From Chitinophagaceae bacterium (lineage in GTDB: Bacteria; Bacteroidota; Bacteroidia; Chitinophagales; Chitinophagaceae), in assembly GCA_028288585.1 (NCBI GenBank), contig JAQBNL010000088.1:1-64000 (forward strand): DNA of 64,000 nt. The letters are read 5' to 3'. Within the stretch, counting starts at the first letter, position 1. The number at the start of each line of letters is the position of its first letter. A program made the translations under genes and the position numbers. Below the pieces are notes generated by a model that searched no databases, was not told the origin of the DNA, and saw nothing but the letters and a program-made list of their open reading frames with translations. This document shows, in pieces, positions 57,601 to 64,000 of the stretch.

Positions 57601-57993
57601 CCTGTTACCCCGGTAGGACAAAACAGTTCCATCGTGATCAGTAGCAATGCTGCCATAACCAGATCTATTCAAAGTAAAAGTGAATTAAATATTGAAGGCC
57701 AACAACTGAAAGTTGAAAGTGAACAACTGAAAGTTTTTGACAAAGGACTGCAAATTCAGGCATTCCCCAATCCTGCAAGAAAGAGCTTCACGTTTACAGC
57801 AAAGAGCAGCAACAGTAAAGACATAATTGTATTGTATGTATTAAATGTAATGGGAAGGGTAATTGAATCCAGAACTTTAATTTCGGATAAACCGATAACT
57901 TTTGGAGACATGTACAGGCCCGGTGCTTATTATATCAGGGTCATACAGGGAAAAGAACAAAAGCAAATGAAGCTGATCAAACTGAGTGATTAA
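54622..57993 (+). CDS. Large secreted delta-60/HYR-repeat protein with T9SS type A sorting domain
   Basis: A signal peptide (CLICIPCKLIAQ) is followed by delta-60-type repeats (LPDGSLDESFNHVG, GTLDPAFGTNGTV) over residues ~20-400, then two HYR-like domains (DPPVARCKNVTVQLDETGNG and PPVAKCKNVTVYLDATGNG) with paired Cys and a third divergent one to about 750. A further beta-domain (VYDPDGGHTYGGGWFNSPAG) precedes a degenerate Gln/Leu/Lys/Val repeat and the type A sorting domain (FPNPARKSFTFTAKSS ... GAYYIRVIQG). It is a cell-surface protein, probably in adhesion. Confidence 0.9.
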   Translation: MRLVKILLICLICIPCKLIAQPGALIPSFGQFGIAVTTESLSRFENILPLANGQFLLTDHETASHTQGNGFTESATFSIFRRCNADGTFDETYGSNGKRRFISSDLVHQYFTGFARLSDGRIVAIETYGYNGQFTPLNNVWIFNSDGTGGTIIAELAVFGYFSLHLNSIAVDGQNRIVVTGWVKGNSGADKTLTYIARLLPDGSLDESFNHVGFRVVVENSSYNYSGEQVTTDAGNNVIIVEQGYYGTALGNYITKYLEDGSHVTAFGNVNATAVVRSLITDGNSKIIFLVGATIKRLNANGTADVTFQSSGISIKKLVIQPDNKVIAVGSGTISGHSVFKACRFGTGGTLDPAFGTNGTVITDLNFGTAADDAIYVNRRLYVSGYVAPDFSYGTIVAYDGSDVRMTCPTPQNPYNVDAGKCYATINGINAVMSSSTLWANVQNTVVYNGTTTTGEGGVAGQQFQLGTTHITYSYTDITTQTCSFDITVTDQDPPVARCKNVTVQLDETGNGTLTAAQVDNGSTDGCGIQSMSLSKTSFNCSDPSSNTVTLTVNDVHGNSSTCNATITVEDNVPPVAKCKNVTVYLDATGNGSITTDQINDGSTDACGIKSLSLDITTFNCTNKGNNTVTLTVTDNHDNSSTCTSTVTVVDNLPPVISSVVPTPSAIWPTDRKMKNVSVATAATDNCNVYSCSITGVVIKAGEFAGDNIGPDWQITSANTVNLRAEIPKKGIKRIYTVTVTCTDASNNSSTSTTDVIVAHNITTPASGATVRIGSTVNLAGEFWDVAGKKHTAKWLIDDKTLINGTVTEPLGMNSGTVTGSYKFTTAGVYKIQMNVTDQNGITSYSNTSENLEAIVVVYDPDGGHTYGGGWFNSPAGALPNNSRAIGEVSYGFAMNYYKNATLPKGETQFEFKVGDFEFNAVTFDYLSINKAKAQFKGTGKITGGQSGINFIMTVIDGQLDGTNVDKVRMKIYNKNTGQVYYDNQPGASDAANPVTPVGQNSSIVISSNAAITRSIQSKSELNIEGQQLKVESEQLKVFDKGLQIQAFPNPARKSFTFTAKSSNSKDIIVLYVLNVMGRVIESRTLISDKPITFGDMYRPGAYYIRVIQGKEQKQMKLIKLSD
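57701..57735 (+). repeat. 21 bp in-frame tandem repeat coding for QLKVESE units
   Basis: aacaactgaaagtt occurs at 57701-57714 and again at 57722-57735, period 21 bp. It codes for QLKVESEQLKVF just ahead of the sorting domain of the HYR protein. Confidence 0.75.
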
Positions 57994-58040
57994 TTCTTAA
58001 TAAAAAAACCCTGCGAATGCAGGGTTTTTTTATTAAGAAT
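57993..58040. terminator. Bidirectional terminator, perfect 22 bp inverted repeat
   Basis: Arms 57993-58014 and 58019-58040 pair perfectly around the loop gaat; the GC part is ccctgc/gcaggg, with seven A or T on each flank. It ends both the HYR protein gene and plsC. The last base of one stop codon and the whole of the other lie inside the arms. Confidence 0.92.
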
Positions 58041-58770
58041 TTGCAACATAATAACTGCTCATTAATTTATGCAGTTGCTGTTTTATCTCTTCATAATTAT
58101 CAGTTGGCAATACTTTCACTGCCGGCAAAAAATGTATTTCAAATTTAGTTGGCCAAAAGAAAAATGTTTTACCGGGAGGCAGCGCTTTTTTTGTATTAAA
58201 CATTATTGCCGGTAAAATGGGGGTGTCTGTTTCTGCTGCTAATTTAAAAGCCCCGTTATGAAACTCTTTCATTGGCATGCCAGTTTTGTTGCGGGTGCCT
58301 TCAGGATAGATACACATGTGAATACCAAGACTGAGCACTTCTTTCATTTTATTAAAACTATTACGCCTGCTGTCTTTATCGTTTCTATCAACAAGAACGG
58401 AACCCCTTTTATATATGAGTCCAAATAAAGGCACCCGTGACATTTCTATTTTAGCAATTGTTTTATTTGCACCGGGGATAAAAGGAGTTGTTATGGGTAC
58501 ATCCATTAAAGAATTATGGTTGCTGATAACGATATAAGTTTTTCCTTTCTCAAAATTTTCTTTGCCCTTTATTTTTAACCGGCATCCGGCAAGCAGGAAA
58601 AAAATTTGCATCCATGCTTTTGAAATATTCCGGAATACAGCTGTTCGTTTTGGTTCTTTTATCACACCTATCATCCACATTAAAAGTACCACAGGCAGCA
58701 TAGTAATAATAAAAATTATCATAGCCCACAATGCAAATATTCTCCCTAAAATTTCTTTAATAATTTTCAT
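58033..58770 (-). CDS. plsC: 1-acyl-sn-glycerol-3-phosphate acyltransferase
   Basis: Adds the second acyl chain to lysophosphatidic acid. The acyltransferase motif NHNSLMDVPI (HxxxxD) and the substrate-binding block IYPEGTRNKTG are present, with an N-terminal membrane helix (LWAMIIFIITMLPVVLLMW). Length 245 is usual. The stop lies within the shared terminator. ung lies one base upstream in the operon. Confidence 0.9.
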   Translation of the reverse strand: MKIIKEILGRIFALWAMIIFIITMLPVVLLMWMIGVIKEPKRTAVFRNISKAWMQIFFLLAGCRLKIKGKENFEKGKTYIVISNHNSLMDVPITTPFIPGANKTIAKIEMSRVPLFGLIYKRGSVLVDRNDKDSRRNSFNKMKEVLSLGIHMCIYPEGTRNKTGMPMKEFHNGAFKLAAETDTPILPAIMFNTKKALPPGKTFFFWPTKFEIHFLPAVKVLPTDNYEEIKQQLHKLMSSYYVANS

Positions 58771-58771
58771 T

Positions 58772-59449
58772 TTATTTATTCAGCTTCCAGTCAATTGGCG
58801 CCAGGCCTTCCTGCATTAAAAATTCATTTGTTTTTGAAAAATGCTTACAGCCAAAAAAACCTTTATCAGCGCTGAAAGGAGAGGGGTGTGCCGCTTTTAA
58901 AACATGATGTTTGGTTTCATCTATCAATGCCTGTTTATCCTGTGCAAACCTGCCCCATAATAAAAACACAACGCCTTTTTTTTCTTCTGATATTTTTTTA
59001 ATTACAGCATCCGTAAATTCTATCCATCCTATTTTACTATGGCTGCCGGGTTCATTTTTCCTTACCGTTAATGATGCATTTAATAAAAGCACTCCCTGAG
59101 TTGCCCATTTTTCCAGGTTGCCATTAACGGATGGCGTAATACCAAGATCACTTTGTAATTCTTTAAAAATATTTATCAGCGATGGAGGCTTTGTAATTCC
59201 ATCCGGCACTGAAAAACTTAAACCCTGGGCCTGCCCCGGGTTGTGATATGGATCCTGCCCCAGTAACACAACCTTTACTTTATCAAACGGCGTTTTATCA
59301 AAGGCATTAAACATTAATGAGCCGGGTGGATATATTATTTTGCCTGCAGCTTTTTCTGTTTTAATAAACATTGCTATTTGCAGAAAATAATCTTTTGAAA
59401 ACTCATCTTTAAGCACTTCTTTCCAGCTTTCTTCCATTTTTACATTCAT
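58772..59449 (-). CDS. ung: Uracil-DNA glycosylase (family 1)
   Basis: Removes uracil from DNA. Motif A is GQDPYHNPGQAQGLSFSV with the catalytic D66, and motif B is AAHPSPFSADKGFFGCKHF. Length 226 fits Ung. The start at 59449 (MNVKMEESW) is preferred over a longer frame to 59473. The stop is one base before the plsC start. Confidence 0.95.
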   Translation of the reverse strand: MNVKMEESWKEVLKDEFSKDYFLQIAMFIKTEKAAGKIIYPPGSLMFNAFDKTPFDKVKVVLLGQDPYHNPGQAQGLSFSVPDGITKPPSLINIFKELQSDLGITPSVNGNLEKWATQGVLLLNASLTVRKNEPGSHSKIGWIEFTDAVIKKISEEKKGVVFLLWGRFAQDKQALIDETKHHVLKAAHPSPFSADKGFFGCKHFSKTNEFLMQEGLAPIDWKLNK

Positions 59450-59471
59450 GCTTACCTTTTTATAAAAATAC

Positions 59472-59496
59472 AAAAGCTCCCAAAACAGGAGCTTTT
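59472..59496 (-). terminator. Terminator of the M13 peptidase gene
   Basis: Stem aaaagctcc / ggagctttt around a 7-base loop. It lies 25 bp after the M13 stop; T residues follow on both strands. It also isolates ung-plsC. Confidence 0.8.
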
Positions 59497-59520
59497 AATA
59501 TTTGTACATCCATTAATCAG

Positions 59521-61542
59521 TTACCAGATTTTTATTCGTTGGTCAGGTGATTTATATAATTTTTCTCCCGGCTTTACATCAAATGCATTATACCATGCAT
59601 CAATATTTGGCAGCGGACCATTCACCCGATAAGATCCCGGAGAATGAGGATCAGTTAGAACTCTTTGAGCCGCTTCTTCAGGTAAAATATTTTCTCTCCA
59701 TACCTGTGCAAAGCCAAGAAAGAAGCGCTGTGCCGGCGTAAAGCCATCTATCTTTTTCCCTTCTTTAAATTGCTGTGTTTTTGTAAAAGCTTCGTAAGCA
59801 ATATTAATGCCTCCAAGGTCTGCAAGATTTTCTCCTAATGTTAACCTGCCATTAAGATGTAACGAATCCTGAACCGTAAAGCCACTGTATAGATCGGCAA
59901 CAGCATTAGACCTTGTTTTAAATTTATCGGCATCTTCTTTTGTCCACCAGTCAGTAAGGTTTCCCTGCGGATCAGAAAGGCGTCCCTGGTCATCGAAGCC
60001 ATGCGTCATTTCATGACCGATAACAACTCCAATGCCTCCATAATTAACCGCATCATCAGCCTCAAAATCAAAGAATGGAAATTGAAGAATTCCTGCAGGG
60101 AATGTTATCTCGTTATTAGATGAATTATAAGATGCATTTACTGTTGGTGGTGTAAAACCCCAGAGTGTTTTATCAATTGGCTTGCCCAGGCGATTAACAT
60201 TTTCATCGTAAGCCCACTTGCCAAGACGCTGCCTGTTACCGAGGTAATCATCTTTAGCTATGGCAACTGATGTGTAATCTCTCCATTTATCTGTATAGCC
60301 AATTTTTTTTGTGAAGGCATTTAATTTTTCAAGCGCTTTTTGTTTAGTGGCATCGCTCATCCAGTCGAGCTGCTTAATACGGTCTGCAAATGTTTGCTGC
60401 AGGTTATTAACAAGATCAAGCATGCGCTTTTTTGCTTCCGGTGTAAAATATTTGGTTACATACATTTCTCCCAGCAGATCGCCCATTGAATTATCTATAA
60501 TGCCGCTAACACGCTGCCAGCGGGGCGACATTTGCTTTTGCCCTGTTAGCACTTTATTGAATTTAAAATTCTGCTCAACAAATGCACTGCTTAGGTATGG
60601 AGCAGCTGATTCAATAATATGCCATTGCATATATGCTTTCCAATCATCTGTGGAAACCGCACCCAATAAAAGATCAACCGATTTTAAAAATGAAGGGTTA
60701 GAAACAATAACACTATCAGCGCCTCTTATCATTAATTTTTCTGCAAGATTTTTCCAATCAATAGAAGGTGTTGTTGAGGAAAGATCTTTCCAGGAATATT
60801 TATTATACGTTTTGTAGGGATCTCTCATTTCAACCCTTGGCATTTGTGCTTTAGCCAATGCAGTTTCAATGCGCATTACTGCCCATGCATTTCTTGTTGC
60901 CTCTGCGTCAGTTCTTCCTGTAAGCTTAAACATGTTTACCATGTTGGCAATAAATTCGCTGCGAATGTTTACAAATCGCTGATCGTTTTTTAAATAATAA
61001 TCCCTGTCCGGAAGTGTTATTCCACCTTGCCCCATTTGCGGGATATATTTTGTTGCATTCTTTCTATCCTGTGCAACAAAAATCCCAATAGGAGAGGTTG
61101 CACCAACACCATTCACTCTTTCATAAACCATTTCATTTAAAATATCATCAACGGTCTTTACATTATTTATTCTTTCCAGGTGGGGAATCAGTGGCTGGTA
61201 GCCTCTTCTTTCAATTGCCAGGGAATCCATCCCGCTTACGTAATAATCACCAATTTTTTTAAACTTATCAGGTGTTGTTTTATTGGCTTCCTCTTTCATA
61301 AGCTGATGAAGGCGAGTTGTATTATCCTCGGCAATTATTCCAAAAGCTCCCCACCTTGTTTTTGATGCAGGCACGGGGTTTTTCCTGATCCAGGTTCCAT
61401 TTGCATATACATAAAAATTGTCACCCGGCTTAATAGTAAAATCCATATTTGCCGGATCAATAAACTTTCTTTTTTTATCAGGCGGAATAAAGCTTAATAG
61501 AAATATTGCGGCTATCGCAATTGATAATTTTTGCAGGTTCAT
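59521..61542 (-). CDS. M13-family (neprilysin/PepO-like) metallopeptidase
   Basis: A signal sequence starts at 61542 (MNLQKLSIAIAAIFLLSF). The zinc site is VIGHEMTHGFDDQGR (H510, E511, H514), with the third ligand in LGENLADLGGINIAY. The N-terminal helical cap (FYVYANGTWIRKNP) and the ending (DKFLYKSPDQRIKIW-like) are typical. It cuts oligopeptides in the periplasm or outside. A longer frame to 61563 is possible. Confidence 0.94.
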   Translation of the reverse strand: MNLQKLSIAIAAIFLLSFIPPDKKRKFIDPANMDFTIKPGDNFYVYANGTWIRKNPVPASKTRWGAFGIIAEDNTTRLHQLMKEEANKTTPDKFKKIGDYYVSGMDSLAIERRGYQPLIPHLERINNVKTVDDILNEMVYERVNGVGATSPIGIFVAQDRKNATKYIPQMGQGGITLPDRDYYLKNDQRFVNIRSEFIANMVNMFKLTGRTDAEATRNAWAVMRIETALAKAQMPRVEMRDPYKTYNKYSWKDLSSTTPSIDWKNLAEKLMIRGADSVIVSNPSFLKSVDLLLGAVSTDDWKAYMQWHIIESAAPYLSSAFVEQNFKFNKVLTGQKQMSPRWQRVSGIIDNSMGDLLGEMYVTKYFTPEAKKRMLDLVNNLQQTFADRIKQLDWMSDATKQKALEKLNAFTKKIGYTDKWRDYTSVAIAKDDYLGNRQRLGKWAYDENVNRLGKPIDKTLWGFTPPTVNASYNSSNNEITFPAGILQFPFFDFEADDAVNYGGIGVVIGHEMTHGFDDQGRLSDPQGNLTDWWTKEDADKFKTRSNAVADLYSGFTVQDSLHLNGRLTLGENLADLGGINIAYEAFTKTQQFKEGKKIDGFTPAQRFFLGFAQVWRENILPEEAAQRVLTDPHSPGSYRVNGPLPNIDAWYNAFDVKPGEKLYKSPDQRIKIW

Positions 61543-61623
61543 GTGTGTTTTTTTAGGCGCCAATTTACATCTTTAATTTTCTAAATGAGAAAAGCGGGCT
61601 GTTAAAACCTGCTTTAAATCTTG

Positions 61624-61699
61624 TGAACCGGATTAGATTCGAACCAATGACCCTCCCGATTAGAAATCGGGATACTCTATCCAATTGAGCTAACAAGAT
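61624..61699 (-). pseudogene. tRNA-Arg(UCU) copy 1, 5' acceptor strand lost
   Basis: Read on the minus strand: D-arm TAGCTCAATTGG, anticodon arm cccga-tttctaa-tcggg (anticodon TCT), T-arm GGTTCGAAT and the 3' acceptor CCGGTTC are all present. The 5' acceptor has been replaced by ATCTTGT, which cannot pair with CCGGTTC. The replaced bases belong to the GIY-YIG frame. It is probably not functional. A weak stem at 61591-61615 follows. Confidence 0.75.
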
Positions 61700-61927
61700 T
61701 CTCAATAAATTTTCTACTTTTTTGTTTTTTTATAAATAACTCCCGCCTCCTGGCATCAATTAATTCAGCAAACACTTCTTTGTATTTTAATTCCCAGGGC
61801 ATACCGGTTTTGGTAAATATTTCTTTTCCCTGTTGTGTTCTTTTATACATCTTTCTACATCCGTTGTAGAGCCAACATAAAATTTGTTTAGTTTCTCGCT
61901 GTATAAAATGTATAAGTATGCAGCCAT
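61677..61927 (-). pseudogene. GIY-YIG nuclease, frameshifted, running into tRNA-Arg
   Basis: From ATG at 61927 the frame gives the GIY-YIG start (AAYLYILYSEKLNKFYVGST, IKEHN), then a one-base loss near the codons for EHNR shifts it. The other frame continues GKEIFTKTGMPWELKY, FAELIDARRRELFIKK and KSRKFIENLVSSIG. The Tyr/Gly core (YLY...YVG) and the Glu in RRREL match the single-domain GIY-YIG family. The last five codons and stop (TAG) are supplied by the D-arm of tRNA copy 1. The start directly follows the T tract of the tRNA terminator. It is either dead or affected by a sequencing error. Confidence 0.8.
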
Positions 61928-61935
61928 AAAAAAAT

Positions 61936-61957
61936 AAAGCCTGTGGGTACAGGCTTT
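61936..61957 (-). terminator. Terminator of the intact tRNA-Arg
   Basis: Stem aaagcctgt / acaggcttt, 4-base loop, then a seven-T tract on the minus strand directly before the GIY-YIG ATG. Confidence 0.85.
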
Positions 61958-61961
61958 CTTG

Positions 61962-62035
<74 letters not shown>

Positions 62036-62048
62036 AATTTTTTTTTTC

Positions 62049-62106
62049 AACCAATGACCCTCCCGATTAGAAATCGGGATGCTCTATCCAACTGAGCTAC
62101 CGGTCC
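62049..62106 (-). pseudogene. tRNA-Arg(UCU) copy 3, 3' end truncated
   Basis: The minus strand begins GGACCGGTAGCTCAGTTGG and carries the anticodon arm cccga-tttctaa-tcggg. After GGTT of the T-loop it breaks into a run of A residues (62036-62048), so the rest of the T-arm and the 3' acceptor are missing. Its anticodon arm equals that of copy 1 and differs from the intact gene between them. Confidence 0.85.
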
Positions 62107-62327
62107 AATTTTTTGCAAATATAAGTAATAGATAATGGCGAAGTATTCAGGTATCCTAATTAAACTGCAGGTTTAAACAATTTCACGTTGAACACAGCGT
62201 TTTCATACATATTAAATTATCCTGAACTCCTCTGCCCGGAAACTATAGTGCTATATGTTGAAAATTATGTGGAGATAAATTATCCCCTTTCTGTTGATTG
62301 TTATATTTTCGATACTTAAATAAAAAA

Positions 62328-62873
62328 ATGAAAAAAAATCTCATTATCCTATCCGCCGCTTTTATCCTGCTTATTACATTTTTCTCCTGCAAAAAATTAG
62401 CATCAGCAATATTTGGCGGTTTTGAAACAAGTGTTGATTTCCAGGTATCCATTCCGGCGGTTCCCATTGTATCGCCAGTTGAATTGCCCTTAGGCCAGTT
62501 TTATTATAAATTTAATTTAGACAGCATAGTAAAAGCTAAAACCGGTGGTGTTTATGGCGCAAACGATGTTAAGTCAATAAAGGTTAAACAATTCAATGTT
62601 ACTATTACTAATGCAGACCCGCTGAACAATGTTTCAAACTTTCAAAGTGTTCGTGTAACTATGCAATCCAATACCAATAATACTCCTTTAGAACTTTTCT
62701 CAATTACTTTTCCTGATACATATGCACCTTCATTTACTGCGCCAGGCAACAATGCAGAGCTATTATCTTATTTAAAAGGTTCTGATATTATTTATAATAT
62801 GTATGGTAAAAACAGGCGTATCACCACAAAATCATTAACCATAATCTTATCCGTTACCATTAATGCGAGTTAA
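62328..62873 (+). CDS. Lipoprotein, unknown function
   Basis: The start at 62328 gives a lipoprotein signal (LLITFFSCKKL). The mature part of about 160 residues is beta-rich and Asn/Thr-rich (VKQFNVTITNADPLNNVSNF, TTKSLTIILSVTINAS), as in many small surface lipoproteins of Bacteroidota. No family is recognised. It is convergent with the ABC-F gene, ending 11 bp from its stop. Confidence 0.7.
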   Translation: MKKNLIILSAAFILLITFFSCKKLASAIFGGFETSVDFQVSIPAVPIVSPVELPLGQFYYKFNLDSIVKAKTGGVYGANDVKSIKVKQFNVTITNADPLNNVSNFQSVRVTMQSNTNNTPLELFSITFPDTYAPSFTAPGNNAELLSYLKGSDIIYNMYGKNRRITTKSLTIILSVTINAS

Positions 62874-62883
62874 AAACCCAGCT

Positions 62884-64000
62884 TTATAATTTTCCTTCTA
62901 ACTGCATCATCTTTTCAAATACAACTTCATATTCTGAATTTGCTTTTTGCAATTGTTCTGCAACATTTTTATATTCTGTTTCGGTTTGTGAAAATTTAGT
63001 GGCGTCAGTATAAATCTCAGGAGATGATAATGCACTTTCCAAATCCGACTTTTGTTTGGTTAAGCCGGCAATCTTTTCTTCCAGTTGCTGAAACTGTTTT
63101 TGTGTTTTCTGCAATTCTTTTTGAGCATTTTTATCTATACTATTTTTTGGAGTGTTAGCGGGTTTTGTTTCAACTTTTACCTCAGCGCTTTTTACTGTTA
63201 ACTTATCACCCGCCGCTTTTCCTTTTTCATTGGCAGCTTTTGCCTGGCGCTGTTTCCATTCTTCCCATTCTTCAAAATTGCCTACAAATTCTTTTATTTT
63301 ATAATTTTCTATCTCCCATATTTTATTACAGGTTTGGTTTACAAAGTACCTGTCATGACTTACAAGAATATAAGTGCCTTCATATTTATTCAATGCATCA
63401 ATAAGTAAATCAACAGAATGAATATCCAGATGGTTAGTAGGTTCATCCAGGAGTAAAAAATTTGCCTTGCTCACAATGGTCTTTGCAAGCGCTACCCGGG
63501 CTTTTTCACCACCACTTAATACTTTTATTTTTTTGTCAACATCATCACCGCTAAATAAAAAACATCCTAATAAAGTACGCAGCTCCAGATCAGTTTTTCC
63601 ACTGCGTGCAGTCTGCATTTCTTCCAGCACATTATTATTTAAATCCAATGCTTCCAACTGGTGCTGTGCATAAAATGCATCATCAACATTATGCCCCCAT
63701 ATTCTTTCACCTTCAAACGTTTCGGTACCTGCAACAATGCGCAGCAATGTTGATTTACCTTTTCCGTTTGCACCAATTAATCCTATCTTATCACCACGAT
63801 TTATTTCTGCGCCTGCGTGATCAACAATTTTTACATCCCCAAATTTTTTGGTAACATTCTTTAAAGTGCATAATGTTCTTCCCGGCTGTTTATCAATGGC
63901 AAAATTGATACGCATGTTGGGCCGCTCAAGTTCAGTATTTTCAATCCTTTCAATTTTATTTAATCGCTTCACTATACTTTGCGCCTGTGCCGCCTTGGAA
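62884..64000 (-). CDS. ABC-F family ATPase, N-terminal part outside window
   Basis: The frame is open to the right edge (KAAQAQSIVKRLNKIERIE just inside). Seen are the end of the first ATPase domain's linker and the second ATPase domain: Walker A GANGKGKST, signature LSGGEKARVAL and Walker B LLLDEPTNHLD. A Lys/Gln-rich coiled-coil C-terminus follows (KQFQQLEEKIAGLTKQK). ABC-F proteins act on the ribosome, not in the membrane. The closest type is Uup/YheS-like. Confidence 0.92.
   Translation of the reverse strand, partial: SKAAQAQSIVKRLNKIERIENTELERPNMRINFAIDKQPGRTLCTLKNVTKKFGDVKIVDHAGAEINRGDKIGLIGANGKGKSTLLRIVAGTETFEGERIWGHNVDDAFYAQHQLEALDLNNNVLEEMQTARSGKTDLELRTLLGCFLFSGDDVDKKIKVLSGGEKARVALAKTIVSKANFLLLDEPTNHLDIHSVDLLIDALNKYEGTYILVSHDRYFVNQTCNKIWEIENYKIKEFVGNFEEWEEWKQRQAKAANEKGKAAGDKLTVKSAEVKVETKPANTPKNSIDKNAQKELQKTQKQFQQLEEKIAGLTKQKSDLESALSSPEIYTDATKFSQTETEYKNVAEQLQKANSEYEVVFEKMMQLEGKL

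Noticed and set aside
57701-57735. Short direct repeats as CRISPR
   Set aside because: In-frame coding repeat of two units, no spacers, no cas genes.

Overview
The window is A+T-rich chromosomal DNA from a member of the Bacteroidota, most likely a Chitinophagaceae-type organism. Direct signs are three secreted proteins with type IX secretion sorting domains (5990-6967, 28660-32976, 54622-57993), a PorP/SprF partner gene, starts preceded by A-rich leaders rather than Shine-Dalgarno sites, several -7 boxes of the form TAnnTTTG, and families typical of the phylum (DUF3667, DUF6370, YtxH, a reg_prop/Y_Y_Y sensor with a LytTR regulator). No phage, insertion sequence or CRISPR array is visible. The DNA reads as core and lightly accessory chromosome with one small mobile-looking locus at 61.6-62.1 kb.

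Layout. 0-22 kb is mostly + strand and mixed in content: a cut-off serine hydrolase, a frameshifted DUF3667 gene, a bicupin lipoprotein, an adenosine deaminase-like secreted enzyme, an orphan PAS histidine kinase, ThuA, MFS and SRPBCC proteins, an S10 peptidase, rpiB, a CDF transporter, an intact DUF3667 paralogue, an RRM protein, a YeeE/YedE pair, an L,D-transpeptidase and a saccharopine dehydrogenase-like enzyme. 22-26.5 kb is - strand: a TMEM175-like channel, a TPR protein and a two-gene ABC-2 exporter. 26.5-34 kb is + strand: small proteins, a roughly 590 bp gene-poor stretch, then a giant PKD-repeat adhesin followed by its PorP/SprF-like partner. 34-47 kb is - strand: a BlaI/M56 regulatory pair with two operator palindromes, a membrane pyrophosphatase with an extra soluble tail, a PIN/DUF6364 toxin-antitoxin pair with a canonical promoter, and a chain SDR - PhyH - PAP2 - nnrD - OstA-like - MlaD - amidase. 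lptD diverges from that chain, so LPS transport, MCE lipid transport and wall hydrolysis sit together. 49.9-53.8 kb holds the sensor/regulator pair. 54-58 kb holds a Tim44-like protein and a secreted HYR-type protein. 58-64 kb is - strand: plsC, ung, an M13 peptidase, the tRNA-Arg/GIY-YIG locus and the start-truncated ABC-F gene.

The most unusual object is at 61624-62106. An intact tRNA-Arg(UCU) gene with its own terminator is followed by a frameshifted GIY-YIG nuclease gene, and the two lie between fragments of a second tRNA-Arg(UCU) that has a different anticodon stem. The nuclease frame ends inside the D-arm of the downstream tRNA copy. This looks like a small tRNA-carrying cassette that split a resident tRNA gene. 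Other points of note are a repeated ~30 bp intergenic motif just after two stop codons, a decayed amidohydrolase tail, a related C-terminal motif in the neighbouring M56 and pyrophosphatase proteins, and a 22 bp perfect inverted-repeat terminator that overlaps both convergent stop codons.
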